Shown here piece by piece: positions 7,955 to 16,568 of a stretch of 64,000 nt of DNA. The stretch is taken from the NCBI GenBank assembly GCA_947495985.1, contig CANMBD010000005.1:1-64000 (forward strand), given 5' to 3'. Each line of letters starts with the position of its first letter. The first letter of the stretch is position 1. The DNA is from an uncultured Sphingomonadaceae bacterium (GTDB lineage Bacteria > Pseudomonadota > Alphaproteobacteria > Sphingomonadales > Sphingomonadaceae). Below the pieces are notes generated by a model. That model was given only the letters and a program-made list of their open reading frames with translations, was not told where the DNA came from and did not search any database. The position numbers were made by a program, and so were the translations under genes.

Positions 7955-8298
7955 GCGGCCCGGAAATCGGCTCGCTGGAATTTAGCGGCTTGCTGCGTGA
8001 GCTGATCCACATCGAACGTCAATCTTCGCAGCGGGACACCGCTGGATCAGCAACGGATCAAAGCGAACCCGTTGGTGATTTTCGTGCGGCGGCAGAGCCA
8101 CTGGGCACCGGCGATGCATCAGTGGCAGGCAGCCGCTCCGCTTTGCCGCGCTGGCGCTTCACCTTGCGCCAGACCAATGCCGTTCGGCCAGGTGACACAT
8201 TGATCTGGGCTGGTCGCGAGATGGTTGTCCAGTCAGTCGCCGCGGATCACCGATTCATTCCGAGAACCTACCTGCAAGCAGAGGAGAAACGGGCGTGA
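7951..8298 (+). CDS. head-tail adaptor / head closure protein (RcGTA gp7-like)
   Basis: 115 aa from ATG 7951, which overlaps the preceding stop by 4 nt. The C-terminal half (RWRFTLRQTNAVRPGDTLIW, REMVVQSV) is like the phage head-tail joining family; the N-terminal half carries a low-complexity linker (about residues 28-60) rich in Ser, Gly and Ala. Position after gp6 supports the neck role. Family assignment is moderate. Confidence 0.75.
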   Translation: MSGPEIGSLEFSGLLRELIHIERQSSQRDTAGSATDQSEPVGDFRAAAEPLGTGDASVAGSRSALPRWRFTLRQTNAVRPGDTLIWAGREMVVQSVAADHRFIPRTYLQAEEKRA

Positions 8299-8513
8299 AC
8301 AAATTGAAGCAAAAGGCCGAAAATGTGGCTGACGCAGCAGTCCAAAAGGCGAGGGAAGATGTCAGAACCGCGCTTGCCGAAGAATTGTCAGGCGATTTGA
8401 CGATAGAAGAAACCGACGATGGCGTCGTTATTTCCGGCCCTGACCTGGGCGCGAAAATTGTAACCGGCAGCAGTCTGCGCGATGTTGCTTTTCTGATGCG
8501 CGGTGTCCGGTGA
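8295..8513 (+). CDS. small hypothetical protein in the neck/tail gene block (72 aa)
   Basis: GTG 8295 overlaps the previous stop (GTGA), and its own stop overlaps the next GTG, so it is locked into the coupled block. The N-terminal 30 residues are a charged helix (KLKQKAENVADAAVQKARED), then a beta-rich part (LTIEETDDGVVISGPDLGAK). It has no counterpart I can name in RcGTA. Its position suggests a neck or tail-completion role, but this is inference. Confidence 0.7.
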   Translation: MNKLKQKAENVADAAVQKAREDVRTALAEELSGDLTIEETDDGVVISGPDLGAKIVTGSSLRDVAFLMRGVR

Positions 8514-8908
8514 CGGGTGCTGTTGAAGCGGTGCAGCAAAGCCTGATCGCGGCGCTGAACGTGCATCCACCATTGATGGACGAAATTGATGCTATTTATG
8601 ACGGCCCGCCGCCGCTTGCGCCTTTCCCCTATATTGCGCTCGCAACCGGTGCCGCGCTGGACTGGAGCTTCAAGGGCGGCGTGGGGCGTGAGCTTGGTCT
8701 GGCGCTGACCATCCATGATGATGGGCAGAGCGCGGTGCGGATCCACGGGATAATGGCGCAGGTGGAAGAGGCGCTGGAAGCTGGTCTTGCGGATCCGGAA
8801 GGCTGGCAGATAGTGACATTCAATTTCCGCCGCACGCGCGTCTTGCGCAATGCGATAAGTCCGTGGAGTGGACTGATCGAATATCGCGCACGGGTTTTGA
8901 GAGGGTGA
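8510..8908 (+). CDS. tail terminator, DUF3168 (RcGTA gp8)
   Basis: 132 aa from GTG 8510, 4-nt overlap with the upstream gene. It matches DUF3168 features: an N-terminal VQQSLIAALNVHPPLMDEI, then IYDGPPPLAPFPYIALATG and FRRTRVLRNAISPWSGLIEY near the end. DUF3168 proteins cap the tail tube and join it to the head. The compound repeat copy C follows. Confidence 0.85.
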   Translation: MTGAVEAVQQSLIAALNVHPPLMDEIDAIYDGPPPLAPFPYIALATGAALDWSFKGGVGRELGLALTIHDDGQSAVRIHGIMAQVEEALEAGLADPEGWQIVTFNFRRTRVLRNAISPWSGLIEYRARVLRG

Positions 8909-8931
8909 GAGAGGGGAGTCTTTATTGATTC

Positions 8932-9160
8932 CCTCAGGCGCCGGGCACGGGCATCCGCCCGCTTGGCTTTCCTCGCATAAGCTCAGGCGCGCAGTCGCGC
9001 TTGCCTCCGCTTTGCGTCGGTTCAGCAAGACCTCGAGAGTTTAGTTTTACAGAACACCTTTATTGAGCATCGTCCGAGCGAAGCGAGGCAAGGCCGACCG
9101 GCCGCCGCGCCTTATTGGCGCGTAGCCAAGCGGGCGGATGCCCGCGCCCGGCGCCTGAGG
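8932..9160. repeat. compound inverted repeat element, copy C
   Basis: About 229 bp between the DUF3168 gene and the major tail protein gene, in the same orientation as copy A. Ends are CCTCAGGCGCC and GGCGCCTGAGG. The arms contain GGGCATCCGCCCG and CGGGCGGATGCCCG, and the inner arms GCTTGCCTCCGC and GCGAGGCAAGGC. The unique centre (about 9025-9080) is AT-rich and unlike A and B. Confidence 0.85.
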
Positions 9161-9202
9161 TCCAAAATAGTCCACTAACACAAGCAAAAAAGGAACCAAA
9201 TC

Positions 9203-9610
9203 ATGGCAGCAGAAAAAGGCAGCGCCTTCCTCCTGAAAATAGGCGATGGGGAAGTCCCCGTGGGCTATTCCACCATCGCGGGTCTGCGGACAACGCAAAT
9301 GTCGGTCAATGGCGAACCGGTGGCAATTACCAACAAGGACAGCGGCGGCTGGCGCGAGCTTTTGTCCGGCGCAGGCGTGCGGTCCGTGTCGGTATCAGGC
9401 GCCGGGGTGTTTACCGGGTCGGATGCAGAAATGCGGATCAAGAACCATGCGCTGGAGGGCGTGATCGACGCCTATGAACTCAGCTTCGAAGGCGGCGACA
9501 GCATGCGCGGGAACTTCCTGGTCACGCGGCTGGACTATAGCGGTGATTATAATGGCGAGCGCAGTTACACGCTGAGCCTCGAAAGCTCAGGCGAAGTAAC
9601 TCATGTCTGA
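9203..9610 (+). CDS. major tail (tube) protein (RcGTA gp9)
   Basis: 135 aa, ATG 9203 after AAAAAAGGAAC. Typical TP901-1-like tail tube sequence: GSAFLLKIGD start, STIAGLRTTQMSVNGEPVAI, FTGSDAEMRIKNHALEG and a terminal GDYNGERSYTLSLESSGEV. It forms the tail tube around the tape measure. The 3' end overlaps the next gene by 8 nt. Confidence 0.9.
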   Translation: MAAEKGSAFLLKIGDGEVPVGYSTIAGLRTTQMSVNGEPVAITNKDSGGWRELLSGAGVRSVSVSGAGVFTGSDAEMRIKNHALEGVIDAYELSFEGGDSMRGNFLVTRLDYSGDYNGERSYTLSLESSGEVTHV

Positions 9611-9917
9611 TCGCGCCAACGCGCTTCGCGGCGAAGCGGAATTGATGGTCAATGGCCAGCGGCTGGTACTGCGTCCTAGCTTCACGGCGCTGGTCGCCGC
9701 GGAAGAGGAACTCGGCTCGCTATTTGATCTGGTCGAACGGGCTGCAAATGGACGGCTGATGCTGTCGGAAATTGCCGGGTTGTTCTGGCACATGATCAAG
9801 GATCAACCGAAGAATCTGACCCGTGAACGTTTCAGTGAAGCGATGATGGCGCAGGGGCTGACAGGTGTCACGCCTCCACTGAAGATATTGCTCAAACAGA
9901 TATTGCAGGGGCGATGA
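9603..9917 (+). CDS. GTA tail assembly protein (RcGTA gp10, GTA_gp10 family)
   Basis: 104 aa. Residues 8-60 match the family (LRGEAELMVNGQRLVLRPSF, then AEEELGSLFDLVERAANG). Located between the tail tube gene and the tape measure gene, as tail chaperones are. Overlaps the tail tube gene by 8 nt. Confidence 0.85.
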   Translation: MSDRANALRGEAELMVNGQRLVLRPSFTALVAAEEELGSLFDLVERAANGRLMLSEIAGLFWHMIKDQPKNLTRERFSEAMMAQGLTGVTPPLKILLKQILQGR

Positions 9918-9924
9918 TCGTCGC

Positions 9925-10137
9925 ATGACGAATGATTTCCGCACCTCGGCATCCCGCCTGGCTGGTATCATTCCTGCAAGGTTCAGCTGGACGCCGGATC
10001 AGTTCTGGGACGCTACCCCGGCCGAATTGACTGCGATCCTGAACGCCTCTTTGGCTGCTTCGGTCGACAATCAGCCCGCCGAACCGCTCACCAAAACCCA
10101 ACTCGAAACACTGAAAGAAACTCTCGATCATGGATGA
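9925..10137 (+). CDS. tail assembly chaperone (RcGTA rcc01693-like)
   Basis: 70 aa. It has the short TAC pattern with ARFSWTPDQFWDATPAELTA, where an aromatic-rich helix precedes a low-complexity C-terminus. Starts 7 nt after gp10 and overlaps the tape measure start by 8 nt. No slippery heptamer was needed to read it; the two chaperone frames are separate genes, not a frameshift product. Confidence 0.8.
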   Translation: MTNDFRTSASRLAGIIPARFSWTPDQFWDATPAELTAILNASLAASVDNQPAEPLTKTQLETLKETLDHG

Positions 10138-10720
10138 AGAAATCGAACGTCTGGTCATAGCCGTACGCGCCGACACAGCGGGATTTGCGAAAGATGTGGC
10201 CGACATGAAGGGGCAGCTGGACGGTCCGCTGGCCAGCGGCATCGAACGCGCTGGGTCCGCCCTTGAAACAAGCCTCAGCCGGGCGATCCGTAGCGGATCA
10301 CTGGGTTTTGAAGACCTGAAAGGCGTCGCGCTGTCCGTTTTGGCGGATATTGCCAATGCTGCAATCAACAGCGGTATCGGCAACCTGTTTGGCGCCAGTT
10401 CCGGTGGAGTTTCCGGCGGGGGTTTGCTGGGTATCGGGACGTCGATCCTCGGCGCTGCGCTTGGTGCACCGGGAAGGGCGACCGGTGGACCCGTGACCGG
10501 CGGCCGTGCTTACGTGGTCGGAGAACAGGGACCGGAGCTTTTTGTGCCGACCGCCGCTGGCCGGATAGAGCGAAGTGGCGGACTGGCCGCTACGCCGAAT
10601 ATCCAGCTCACCATCAATATTTCAGACAACGGGCAGGGTAGCGCGCCTGAACAGATACGCCGCTCCAGCCGTCAGGTCGCGCGCTCTGTGCGTAATGCAC
10701 TGGCCTATCGGGAGGGATGA
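10130..10720 (+). CDS. tail tape measure protein (RcGTA gp11), short
   Basis: 196 aa. N-terminal helical part (LVIAVRADTAGFAKDVADMK), a Gly-rich hydrophobic centre (about 85-120), and the AYVVGEQGPELFVPTAAGRI motif common at the C-terminus of tape measure proteins. The length fits the short tails of RcGTA-type particles, not a phage. It overlaps its chaperone gene. Confidence 0.87.
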   Translation: MDEEIERLVIAVRADTAGFAKDVADMKGQLDGPLASGIERAGSALETSLSRAIRSGSLGFEDLKGVALSVLADIANAAINSGIGNLFGASSGGVSGGGLLGIGTSILGAALGAPGRATGGPVTGGRAYVVGEQGPELFVPTAAGRIERSGGLAATPNIQLTINISDNGQGSAPEQIRRSSRQVARSVRNALAYREG

Positions 10721-10723
10721 ACC

Positions 10724-13075
10724 ATGGGTTTTTGGCTAGCGAAAGAGCGCACGGCGCAACAGACCAATTTTATCCAGCGTTTTGATCCGCGCTTCTGGGC
10801 CGTCAATTTTCCACGTCCGATGATGGCATCGGTCGTGACGACCGTGCCGGACGCACTTCGGGTCGATGCGGTTTTCTATAATTCGGATGATCTCGCGGGA
10901 CTGATCTGGGAGAGCGAAGACACGCTCGACCATCCGTTGCTGGCTTATGAAACAAGCCATGATTATGCGCGGCTCAGCCTGCGCTTTCACTGGCATTCGT
11001 CCGGCATCATGCCGCTGGATCAGATCAATGGGCCGACGCTGACAATCGAGGGCCGTGATGCGCTGGGCAATCCAAAGGCCTGGTACGTGCGGCTGTGGAA
11101 CTATGCCACCGGCACGCCGACTGACGCGGATATCAGTCTGGAATTTTCCAGTCTTGATGGCGGATTTCTGCTGCCCGGGGAAGCGGACCCCGTATATCCG
11201 AAGGATATTGATCGATTGTTCATATCGATCATTCCGCCAGATTATGATGGTACGGGCACCCTATACCCCACACCGCAAATTGGTTGGGTCGAGATGAGTG
11301 CGATCACGGCCGATGGCGGCGGTGCAGTTCTCGAAATCGGTGATGTCATGGTGCCGGAAAACGGGCTTTCAATGGCGACTGGCTATGATGACAGTTTCAA
11401 CCAGACACCCGAACGCCTGCTGCGATCTATCCGCGCGCTCGGTTATCGCGGAGCCATCAATCATTATGTCGGGATGAGTCACTATTTCCGGCTCGAAGCC
11501 AATGGACCGGGGCTTTATGTCAGCCTGTCTGTGCCGCAACCGGGTGAAGAATTTTCCGCAATCAACCAACCCTGTGCAGTCTGGCATCGTGATTTTGTGA
11601 CGCGCGCAGAGGCAATGGATTTCACCGTCATATTTTCGCTGTCTTACGAACTGTTCGACGCCCATTGCTGGAACAATTGGAAACAGCGCACCGAAAATGG
11701 TGATCCGGCGCTGACCGGCTGGGTGCCGCCTTCGACTTTGCTATCGCCAGCCGAACCAGCGTCCATGGGATATTTGCAAGCAGTCGCCCGGGCGTTCATC
11801 GCAATTGCACGGGATGCCGGCGCAGCCATGAAGTTTCAGGTCGGCGAGCCATGGTGGTGGGTGATGCCGGATGACGGTCGGATATGCCTTTATGATGCAG
11901 CGGCGCAAGCGGCATTTGGCGATACGCTGGTCAGTATCCCGGATATTCGAGGTCCCAAAACACCAGCACAAACCGCGATGTTGGACGAGGCCGGGGCGAT
12001 GCTGGCACAGTCCACGGCAGATCTGATCGCCGCAGTCAAGGATGAGGCCTTGGGCGCACCGGTCGAGACGCTCTTGCTCGCGTATCTGCCGACAATATTG
12101 GATGAGGATGCACCCGAGGCAAAGCGTGCCAACCTGCCTGTCGGCTGGGCGAGTCCGGCTTTCGATATATTGCAGTTGGAAGATTATGACTGGGTGATCG
12201 CAGGCGATCAGTCCGCGACGCGGAGCGGTATTGATCTGGCGACAGATCGGCTCGGCTACCCGATGGAGCAACAGCATTATTTCTCTGGGTTTGTGCTGAC
12301 TGCTGAGAACAGTTTCATCTGGGCCAACATGACCCGCGCGGTCGAGGCAGCCCGGGCACGCGGCACGCCGGAAACTTTCATCTGGGCGCTGCCGCAAGTG
12401 GCGCGCGACGGTTTTACCTATTTTCAGGAACAGGAGGATGACGTGAACGCCTTTGATGATGTTCAATTTCCGTTTTCGATCGGACGCGGTGCAACGGTTT
12501 CGCCACGCTTTTCAACCGATGTTTTGACGACCCTCTCCGGCCACGAAAAGCGCAATAGCGACTGGGCCGATGCGCGGTTGGAATTTGATGCCGGGCCGGG
12601 TGTGCGCTCCGAAGAGGAATTACGCGACTTGATCGCCTTTTTCCGTGCACGTCGCGGTGCGGCGAAAGCGTTTCGTTTTACCGATCCCTATGATCATAGC
12701 AGCAACGCCATGATAGATCCGCCGACGATTCTGGATCAGGTTATTGGTATTGGTGATGGTGAACAGACGCGTTTTCAACTGATCAAAAGCTATGAGGCGG
12801 GTGGCAGCGAGGCGCAGCAACGCTTGATTACCCGGCCGGAGCCGTCATCTTTGCTCGTCGCTGTTGATGGCATGCTTGCCAGTAACTGGTCGCTCGGGAC
12901 GCTAGGCGAAATAGTTTTCGATGACCCGCCGACGATAGAGAGCGAGGTTACGGCGGGCTTTTTGTTCGACGTACCGGTTCGTTTTGCCGAGGACAGGCTG
13001 GACGTCAGCGCTGGCACATTCCAAGCCGGCGAGATACCGGAAATCCGCCTTATCGAAGTGCGGGAAGGATCATGA
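10724..13075 (+). CDS. distal tail protein: TIM-barrel-like N-terminal part fused to DUF2460 (RcGTA gp12-type)
   Basis: 783 aa, ATG 10724 with GGGAGGGA just upstream. The C-terminal ~215 residues are the DUF2460 / TIGR02217 distal tail domain (QFPFSIGRGATVSPRFSTDV, then RNSDWADARLEFDAGPGVRS and FFRARRGAAKAFRFTDPYDH). In RcGTA this domain alone makes the whole protein (about 210 aa, family knowledge). Here about 560 residues precede it: a beta-rich part (1-220), then an alpha/beta part with glycosidase-like traits (ALGYRGAINHYVGMSHYF, AAMKFQVGEPWWWVMPDDGR, FDILQLEDYDWVIAGDQ). These suggest a TIM barrel like the one I recall described for tail-sheath-like sphingomonad and Caulobacter phage proteins. 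Overlaps the hub gene by 4 nt. Confidence 0.82.
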   Translation: MGFWLAKERTAQQTNFIQRFDPRFWAVNFPRPMMASVVTTVPDALRVDAVFYNSDDLAGLIWESEDTLDHPLLAYETSHDYARLSLRFHWHSSGIMPLDQINGPTLTIEGRDALGNPKAWYVRLWNYATGTPTDADISLEFSSLDGGFLLPGEADPVYPKDIDRLFISIIPPDYDGTGTLYPTPQIGWVEMSAITADGGGAVLEIGDVMVPENGLSMATGYDDSFNQTPERLLRSIRALGYRGAINHYVGMSHYFRLEANGPGLYVSLSVPQPGEEFSAINQPCAVWHRDFVTRAEAMDFTVIFSLSYELFDAHCWNNWKQRTENGDPALTGWVPPSTLLSPAEPASMGYLQAVARAFIAIARDAGAAMKFQVGEPWWWVMPDDGRICLYDAAAQAAFGDTLVSIPDIRGPKTPAQTAMLDEAGAMLAQSTADLIAAVKDEALGAPVETLLLAYLPTILDEDAPEAKRANLPVGWASPAFDILQLEDYDWVIAGDQSATRSGIDLATDRLGYPMEQQHYFSGFVLTAENSFIWANMTRAVEAARARGTPETFIWALPQVARDGFTYFQEQEDDVNAFDDVQFPFSIGRGATVSPRFSTDVLTTLSGHEKRNSDWADARLEFDAGPGVRSEEELRDLIAFFRARRGAAKAFRFTDPYDHSSNAMIDPPTILDQVIGIGDGEQTRFQLIKSYEAGGSEAQQRLITRPEPSSLLVAVDGMLASNWSLGTLGEIVFDDPPTIESEVTAGFLFDVPVRFAEDRLDVSAGTFQAGEIPEIRLIEVREGS

Positions 13076-13890
13076 GTCTGACATGGCTGGACCTGCCGCT
13101 GACGACCAGCTGCTATGCATGGCGGTTGGAGCGGGCAGATGGCGTCACGATCGGATTTGTGTCGCATGACCGCGATTTGGTGATCGACAATTTGCTATAC
13201 CGTGCCGCTCCCGGAATGGTGCCCTCCACCATTGCGCTGTCCGACAGTCTTGAGATGGATAGTGTCGATATCGAAGGCGCGATGACCAGCACGGCAATTG
13301 CCGAAACAGACTTGATCGCGGGTCGCTGGAATGGCGCGCAGCTGCATGTATATCTAGTAAACTGGGAAAGCCCGGAAGACGAACCGCTCCATCTCATCAG
13401 CGGCGAATTCGGCGAGATTACGCGATCTGGTGACGCTTTTCGGGTGGAGATGCTTGGCGGCACCTCTTTTCTCGATGAATCTATCGCGCCACTGACATCA
13501 CCGACCTGCCGCGCCCGGTTGGGTGATCGCGCCTGCAAGGTCAGCCTCGCCGTGCATCAGGCCGAGATGACGCTCACGCAAATATTGGAGCCGCAGCTCG
13601 AATTTACTGACCTGCAAGGGCAGGCGGCGGACTATATCCATGGCGAATTGCGCTGGCTGAGCGGTGAAAATTGCGGACTGCGGTTCGCAATCATCAGCGG
13701 AGAGGGCGACGCGATCCGGCTGGCCGATCAACCAGTTCGGCCTGTGGCCGTCGGCGATAGAGCGCTGTTTACGGCCGGCTGCGACAAGAATTTTGCCACC
13801 TGCCGGGACCGCTTTCAAAACAGCATCAATTTTCGCGGAGAGCCTTATTTGCCCGGCAATGACCTGCTCACCCGCTACCCCGGAGCATGA
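13072..13890 (+). CDS. tail hub protein, DUF2163 / TIGR02218 (RcGTA gp13)
   Basis: 272 aa, ATG 13072 with GGAAGGA upstream and a 4-nt overlap with the previous gene. Family features: WLDLPLTTSCYAWRLERADG, GFVSHDRDLVIDNLLYRAAP, and a C-terminal GCDKNFATCRDRF then NFRGEPYLPGNDLL. Four Cys (TCRAR, ACKVS, GCDK, TCRD) lie in the second half. RcGTA hub protein is reported to hold an iron-sulphur cluster, and these Cys are the likely ligands by analogy. Confidence 0.88.
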   Translation: MSLTWLDLPLTTSCYAWRLERADGVTIGFVSHDRDLVIDNLLYRAAPGMVPSTIALSDSLEMDSVDIEGAMTSTAIAETDLIAGRWNGAQLHVYLVNWESPEDEPLHLISGEFGEITRSGDAFRVEMLGGTSFLDESIAPLTSPTCRARLGDRACKVSLAVHQAEMTLTQILEPQLEFTDLQGQAADYIHGELRWLSGENCGLRFAIISGEGDAIRLADQPVRPVAVGDRALFTAGCDKNFATCRDRFQNSINFRGEPYLPGNDLLTRYPGA

Positions 13891-14324
13891 TCATGACATC
13901 AGATAAATCGGAAACAGATCGTCCGGCGATGATCGCCGAGATGGCATTGGCGCTATGCGGCACAAACTTCAGACTTCATGGCCGGAGTGCTGAACACGGC
14001 CTGGATTGTATCGGGATGGCTGCGCAGTGTCTCAGTGCTGCGGAAATGGATTGTGATGTGCCCACCGGCTATTCCATCCGGAGCGGATCTGCCGAGCAAA
14101 TTTCGGAAGTGATGACGCGCGCGGGATTCGCAATCATGCAGTCATGCGAGCCGTTGCGGGAGGGCGATATCGCACTGGCCCGGCCCAGTCCGGTGCAATG
14201 GCATCTGATGGTCAGAACCGGGGGCGGTTTCGTCCATGCCCATGCCGGTATCGGTCAGGTGGTTTTTACACCGGGTGAAGCCCCATGGCCGATTAAAACA
14301 GTTTTCAGAATTTTGGAGGATTGA
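13887..14324 (+). CDS. NlpC/P60-type cell wall peptidase of the baseplate (RcGTA gp14)
   Basis: 145 aa, ATG 13887 overlapping the previous stop (13893 also possible). Catalytic Cys41 in HGLDCIGM and His119 in FVHAHAGIG fit a papain-like gamma-D-glutamyl-diaminopimelate peptidase of the phage cell wall peptidase type. It probably opens peptidoglycan locally during DNA injection. Confidence 0.87.
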   Translation: MIMTSDKSETDRPAMIAEMALALCGTNFRLHGRSAEHGLDCIGMAAQCLSAAEMDCDVPTGYSIRSGSAEQISEVMTRAGFAIMQSCEPLREGDIALARPSPVQWHLMVRTGGGFVHAHAGIGQVVFTPGEAPWPIKTVFRILED

Positions 14325-16523
14325 ATGGCAACCTTGGTTTTGACAGCCGTCGGTACAGCTGTCGGCGGTCCGGTAGGTGGAACTCTTGGAGCGTTTCTGG
14401 GCCAGCAAGTTGACCAGAATATCCTGTTCAAACCCAAAGGGCGAGAAGGCCCCCGGTTGCAGGAACTGGCCGTGCAAACTTCCAGCTATGGCACGCAGAT
14501 CCCGCGGATATACGGCAAGATGCGGGTGGCCGGGACGGTGATCTGGGCCACTGACCTGAAGGAAACACGCGAGTCAAATGGTGGTGGCAAAGGGCGCCCA
14601 AGAAGCGCCACTTACAGTTATTCGGCTTGCTTGGCTGTGGCGCTGTCCAGCCGAGATATCAAGGATATCGGCCGTATCTGGGCCGATGGCAAAATTTTCC
14701 GGGGCAATGCCGGTGATTTCAAAACCGAAACTGGATTCCGTTTTTTTCAAGGTCATGAAGATCAGGTTGTTGATGGTCTGATTGCCAGCGCCGAAGCTGC
14801 CGGCGGAACGCCAGCTTATCGCGGACTGGCGCTGGCGGTTTTTGAAGATATGGATCTCACCGAATATGGCAACCGCATTCCCTCTCTGACCTTTGAGGTT
14901 ATCGCGGATGATGGCACCGTCAGCCTTGGTGCTATTATCAATGATATTTCGGATGGTAGAGTAGCTGCTTCTTTAGATGAAAGCCTTCATGGCTTCGCAG
15001 CCGCCGGTCAGGATCGCCGAGAAGTACTGGCGGCGATCAGCGAGAGTTTTTCGCTATCATTTCCAGCTGTTTCAGGCACTTTGTCTGCAAAGCGGCGACA
15101 GTCTGAACCGGGCGCAGAGATATTGTCGATGCGCGACCAGATTGTATCAACCCACAATAAAGAGCCGATCGCGCGACCTGAACTACAGACGCTGGCTGAA
15201 ACGAAGATAGCTCGCCAGCATGCCCTGCGTTATTATGAACCCGAGCGGGACTATCAATCCGGCATGCAGAATGCATTTCGACCGGGGAACAGCCGGGTGA
15301 TCCGCGACCGGGATTTTCCTGCTGCTCTGGCATCTTCGCAAGCTAAAAACATCGCCCGGGCAAAATTATGGTCGCTCTATCAGGAGCGCAGCAGTGCGCA
15401 GTTGCACGTTTTGCGCACTGCGCTTTCCCTCAAACCCGGTACGTTTGTGAGTTGGGATGATAGCGGTGATATCTGGCTGGTGCGGAATTGGGAGTTGAAC
15501 AGAGGCAGTATTGGCCTTGTGCTGTCAAAAGCCGGAGATGCATTGCCGGATACCGAAGGAACAACTGACAATGGCCGCCCGGTGAAGGAATTGGACGCAT
15601 TGGCGGGGGCGACGAGATTGGCCCTGGTTGATCTGCCATTTGCTATTGATGCACCGATGCAGGTTTCTGACGTTTCCAGACTATATGCCGCAGCTGCCGG
15701 TGATCTGGGCTGGCGCAATGCAGAGCTATTTGCGCTTGGTGCCGATGGTGTCTCCAATGAATTTGTCGACCAGATATCGAGTCCGGCGAGCATCGGTACT
15801 GCACTGGAACCGCTGGGAGCCAGCGACCCACATGCAATTGACAGAAAAAATAGCCTGCAAGTTCAGATGCACAACAGCAATATGCACTTGAACGATGCTG
15901 ACCATGCGCAGCTGTTGGCCGGTAAAAATATCGCTGCGATTGGTAATGAAATAGTACAATTTGGTTCCGCCGCACCGATCGGGAATGACCGGTATATATT
16001 ATCCTATCTGCTGAGAGGTTTGGGTGGGACCGAACTGGAAATGGACAAGCATTTGGTGGATGAAGATTTTGTTCTGCTGGATGGCATCGATCTTACGGAA
16101 ATTGATGCGCACAATTATACGCCATTTCAGCCTGTCACCATATCTGCCTTGGGCAGGGGAGACGATCTGCCCGTATCCCGTTCCTTGGATGCGGTGGGCC
16201 GGGCACTGAAACCATGGTCACCGGTTCATCCGCGTTCTGCCTTTAAAGAAAATGGCGACCTCGAGCTTAGCTGGACGCGCCGTTCGCGCGCTGGGCTAAT
16301 ATGGCCTGACCATGTCGAAATTCCGCTGGCCGAAGAAACGGAAAGATATCGTGTGTTGATAGGGAGCGAAAGCATCGCTGAACCAATGATGCCGTTCTTG
16401 GTGCTCTTTGCAGCCGACGTGCAAGGCTATCGGGATGCAGGAGCTTCAAGTCTGTCAATCGCTGTCCGGCAGATTGGCCAGCATAATATTTCGGATCCCC
16501 TGCTTTTCACGGTCGAAATATAA
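14325..16523 (+). CDS. baseplate / host-specificity protein, short form of RcGTA gp15 (megatron)
   Basis: 732 aa, ATG 14325 directly after the previous stop with GGAGG upstream. The N-terminus is typical: a Gly/Ala-rich hydrophobic segment (LTAVGTAVGGPVGGTLGAFL), then VQTSSYGTQIPRIYGKMRVA and a central Phage-tail_3-like part. In RcGTA gp15 is about 1300 aa and includes a glycosidase-like TIM barrel (family knowledge). That region appears to be absent here: after EVIADDGTVSLGAIINDISD the sequence goes on directly to hub-like and fibronectin-like segments. The barrel-like material in this cluster is instead on the gp12-type protein. Confidence 0.85.
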   Translation: MATLVLTAVGTAVGGPVGGTLGAFLGQQVDQNILFKPKGREGPRLQELAVQTSSYGTQIPRIYGKMRVAGTVIWATDLKETRESNGGGKGRPRSATYSYSACLAVALSSRDIKDIGRIWADGKIFRGNAGDFKTETGFRFFQGHEDQVVDGLIASAEAAGGTPAYRGLALAVFEDMDLTEYGNRIPSLTFEVIADDGTVSLGAIINDISDGRVAASLDESLHGFAAAGQDRREVLAAISESFSLSFPAVSGTLSAKRRQSEPGAEILSMRDQIVSTHNKEPIARPELQTLAETKIARQHALRYYEPERDYQSGMQNAFRPGNSRVIRDRDFPAALASSQAKNIARAKLWSLYQERSSAQLHVLRTALSLKPGTFVSWDDSGDIWLVRNWELNRGSIGLVLSKAGDALPDTEGTTDNGRPVKELDALAGATRLALVDLPFAIDAPMQVSDVSRLYAAAAGDLGWRNAELFALGADGVSNEFVDQISSPASIGTALEPLGASDPHAIDRKNSLQVQMHNSNMHLNDADHAQLLAGKNIAAIGNEIVQFGSAAPIGNDRYILSYLLRGLGGTELEMDKHLVDEDFVLLDGIDLTEIDAHNYTPFQPVTISALGRGDDLPVSRSLDAVGRALKPWSPVHPRSAFKENGDLELSWTRRSRAGLIWPDHVEIPLAEETERYRVLIGSESIAEPMMPFLVLFAADVQGYRDAGASSLSIAVRQIGQHNISDPLLFTVEI

Positions 16524-16568
16524 GGGCGATCAATCAGTATCTGTGGGTACACACTCAAAGGAAAGAGA

